This document shows, one piece after another, positions 5,486-5,889 of a DNA stretch of 5,889 nucleotides. The position numbers and the translations under genes are program-made. This DNA comes from Pseudomonadota bacterium (GTDB lineage: Bacteria; Pseudomonadota; Gammaproteobacteria; Acidiferrobacterales; UBA6901): assembly GCA_021783175.1 (NCBI GenBank), contig JAJXUF010000184.1, positions 1 through 5,889 of the forward strand. The letters are read 5' to 3'. The notes beneath the pieces were generated by a model. That model made no database searches. It had not been told where the DNA came from and saw only the letters and a list, made by a program, of their open reading frames with translations. How positions within the stretch are numbered: position 1 is the first letter of the stretch; the number at the start of each line of letters is the position of its first letter.

Positions 5486-5889
5486 ACTGCTCGAGCGCCG
5501 TATCCCAGTGCGGCAAGCGGATTGCGAACATGCGCGCCAGTTTGTCGCAGGAAAGGACCGAATATGATGGCCTCTGCGCGGGCGTCGGGTACTCGGCCGT
5601 GCCGATGGGCTTCACGCGCACGCGCTCCCCTTGCCCGGAAAGTTCGACAATACGTTGCGCAAATCCGTGCCAGGTGGTAAAGCCCTGGCACGTCATGTGA
5701 TAGAGTCCGCTGCATTCGCTGCGCAAGACGTTCCCTTCAGTCATCGCGGCTATCATCTGCACGCTTGCGTCCGCAACCAGTCTGGCATACGTTGGCGTTC
5801 CTACCTGATCGTCCACCACACGCAGCTCATCGCGTTCACTCGCCAAGCGCAGCATGGTCTTAAAAAAGTTGCGTCCGTAATTCGAGTAA
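5457..5889 (-). CDS. rmlD: dTDP-4-dehydrorhamnose reductase, C-terminal part
   Basis: The gene enters from the right edge; 143 codons and the stop (5457-5459) are present, about half of a typical RmlD of roughly 300 residues. The enzyme reduces dTDP-4-dehydro-L-rhamnose to dTDP-L-rhamnose with NAD(P)H, the last step of rhamnose donor synthesis for lipopolysaccharide or other surface glycans. The fragment starts YSNYGRNFFKTMLRLA, the stretch after the 'RTSW(V/I)Y' strand of RmlD, then has ELRVVDDQVGTPTYA, GLYHMTCQGFTTWHGFA, EYPTPAQRPSYSVLSCDKL and a terminal LPHWDTALEQC, all in the family order. The Rossmann glycine motif and the catalytic YxxxK lie upstream, outside the window. The frame is open to the edge, so an internal Met at 5855 is not the start. 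Its 3' end overlaps the helicase reading frame by up to 29 nt. The other rml genes (rmlB, rmlA, rmlC) would be expected further upstream if a full cluster exists. Confidence 0.92.
   Translation of the reverse strand, partial: YSNYGRNFFKTMLRLASERDELRVVDDQVGTPTYARLVADASVQMIAAMTEGNVLRSECSGLYHMTCQGFTTWHGFAQRIVELSGQGERVRVKPIGTAEYPTPAQRPSYSVLSCDKLARMFAIRLPHWDTALEQCVADGRAIS
5666..5692. repeat. 9-bp perfect inverted repeat inside rmlD
   Basis: CGTGCCAGG (5666-5674) and CCTGGCACG (5684-5692) are perfect inverted copies around a 9-nt loop. The region encodes TCQGFTTWH, a conserved RmlD segment, so the pairing may be a by-product of coding. No T tract follows. Confidence 0.55.

Noticed and set aside
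1..5889. CRISPR array, tRNA, rRNA, insertion sequence or novel defence/mobile system
   Set aside because: No regularly spaced repeats, transposase, integrase, terminal inverted repeats or RNA-gene signatures were seen; every long stretch is explained by housekeeping genes.

Overview
This looks like an ordinary chromosomal segment of a proteobacterium, with GC in the high 50s percent by eye. Gene content and the closest family resemblances (GlxR, AceB type A, YoaA-type helicase, RmlD, DUF1499 lipoprotein) point to Gamma- or Betaproteobacteria; I lean to Betaproteobacteria with low certainty. No rRNA, tRNA, insertion sequence, phage gene or CRISPR array is visible, and I found no undescribed multi-gene system.

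Layout. (a) 1-1071, minus strand: a tartronate semialdehyde reductase gene (glxR) followed by the first 40 codons of a peroxiredoxin that runs off the left edge. The two are probably co-transcribed from a promoter near 1134-1162. (b) 1072-1421: a 350-bp divergent intergenic region with a good minus-strand sigma70-like promoter and several short palindromes on the aceB side. (c) 1422-3026, plus strand: a complete malate synthase A (aceB) with a strong Shine-Dalgarno. (d) 3034-5889, minus strand: a tightly packed run read as rmlD (5' part outside the window), then a DinG/YoaA-type iron-sulfur helicase overlapping it by up to 29 nt, then a small DUF1499 lipoprotein 25 nt further on. aceB and the lipoprotein gene converge with only 7 nt between their stop codons.

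How the genes relate. GlxR and AceB both belong to glyoxylate metabolism. AceB condenses glyoxylate with acetyl-CoA to malate, while GlxR reduces tartronate semialdehyde (made from two glyoxylates by Gcl) to glycerate. Their shared divergent control region makes common regulation plausible, although gcl, hyi and aceA are not in the window. The minus-strand rmlD-helicase-lipoprotein run combines sugar-nucleotide synthesis (dTDP-L-rhamnose), DNA repair and an envelope lipoprotein of unknown function. It looks like a housekeeping transcription unit set by compact spacing rather than one pathway.

The least explained items are the palindromes in the glxR-aceB control region, the 7-nt convergent junction without an evident terminator, and three perfect inverted repeats inside the coding sequence of yoaA and rmlD.
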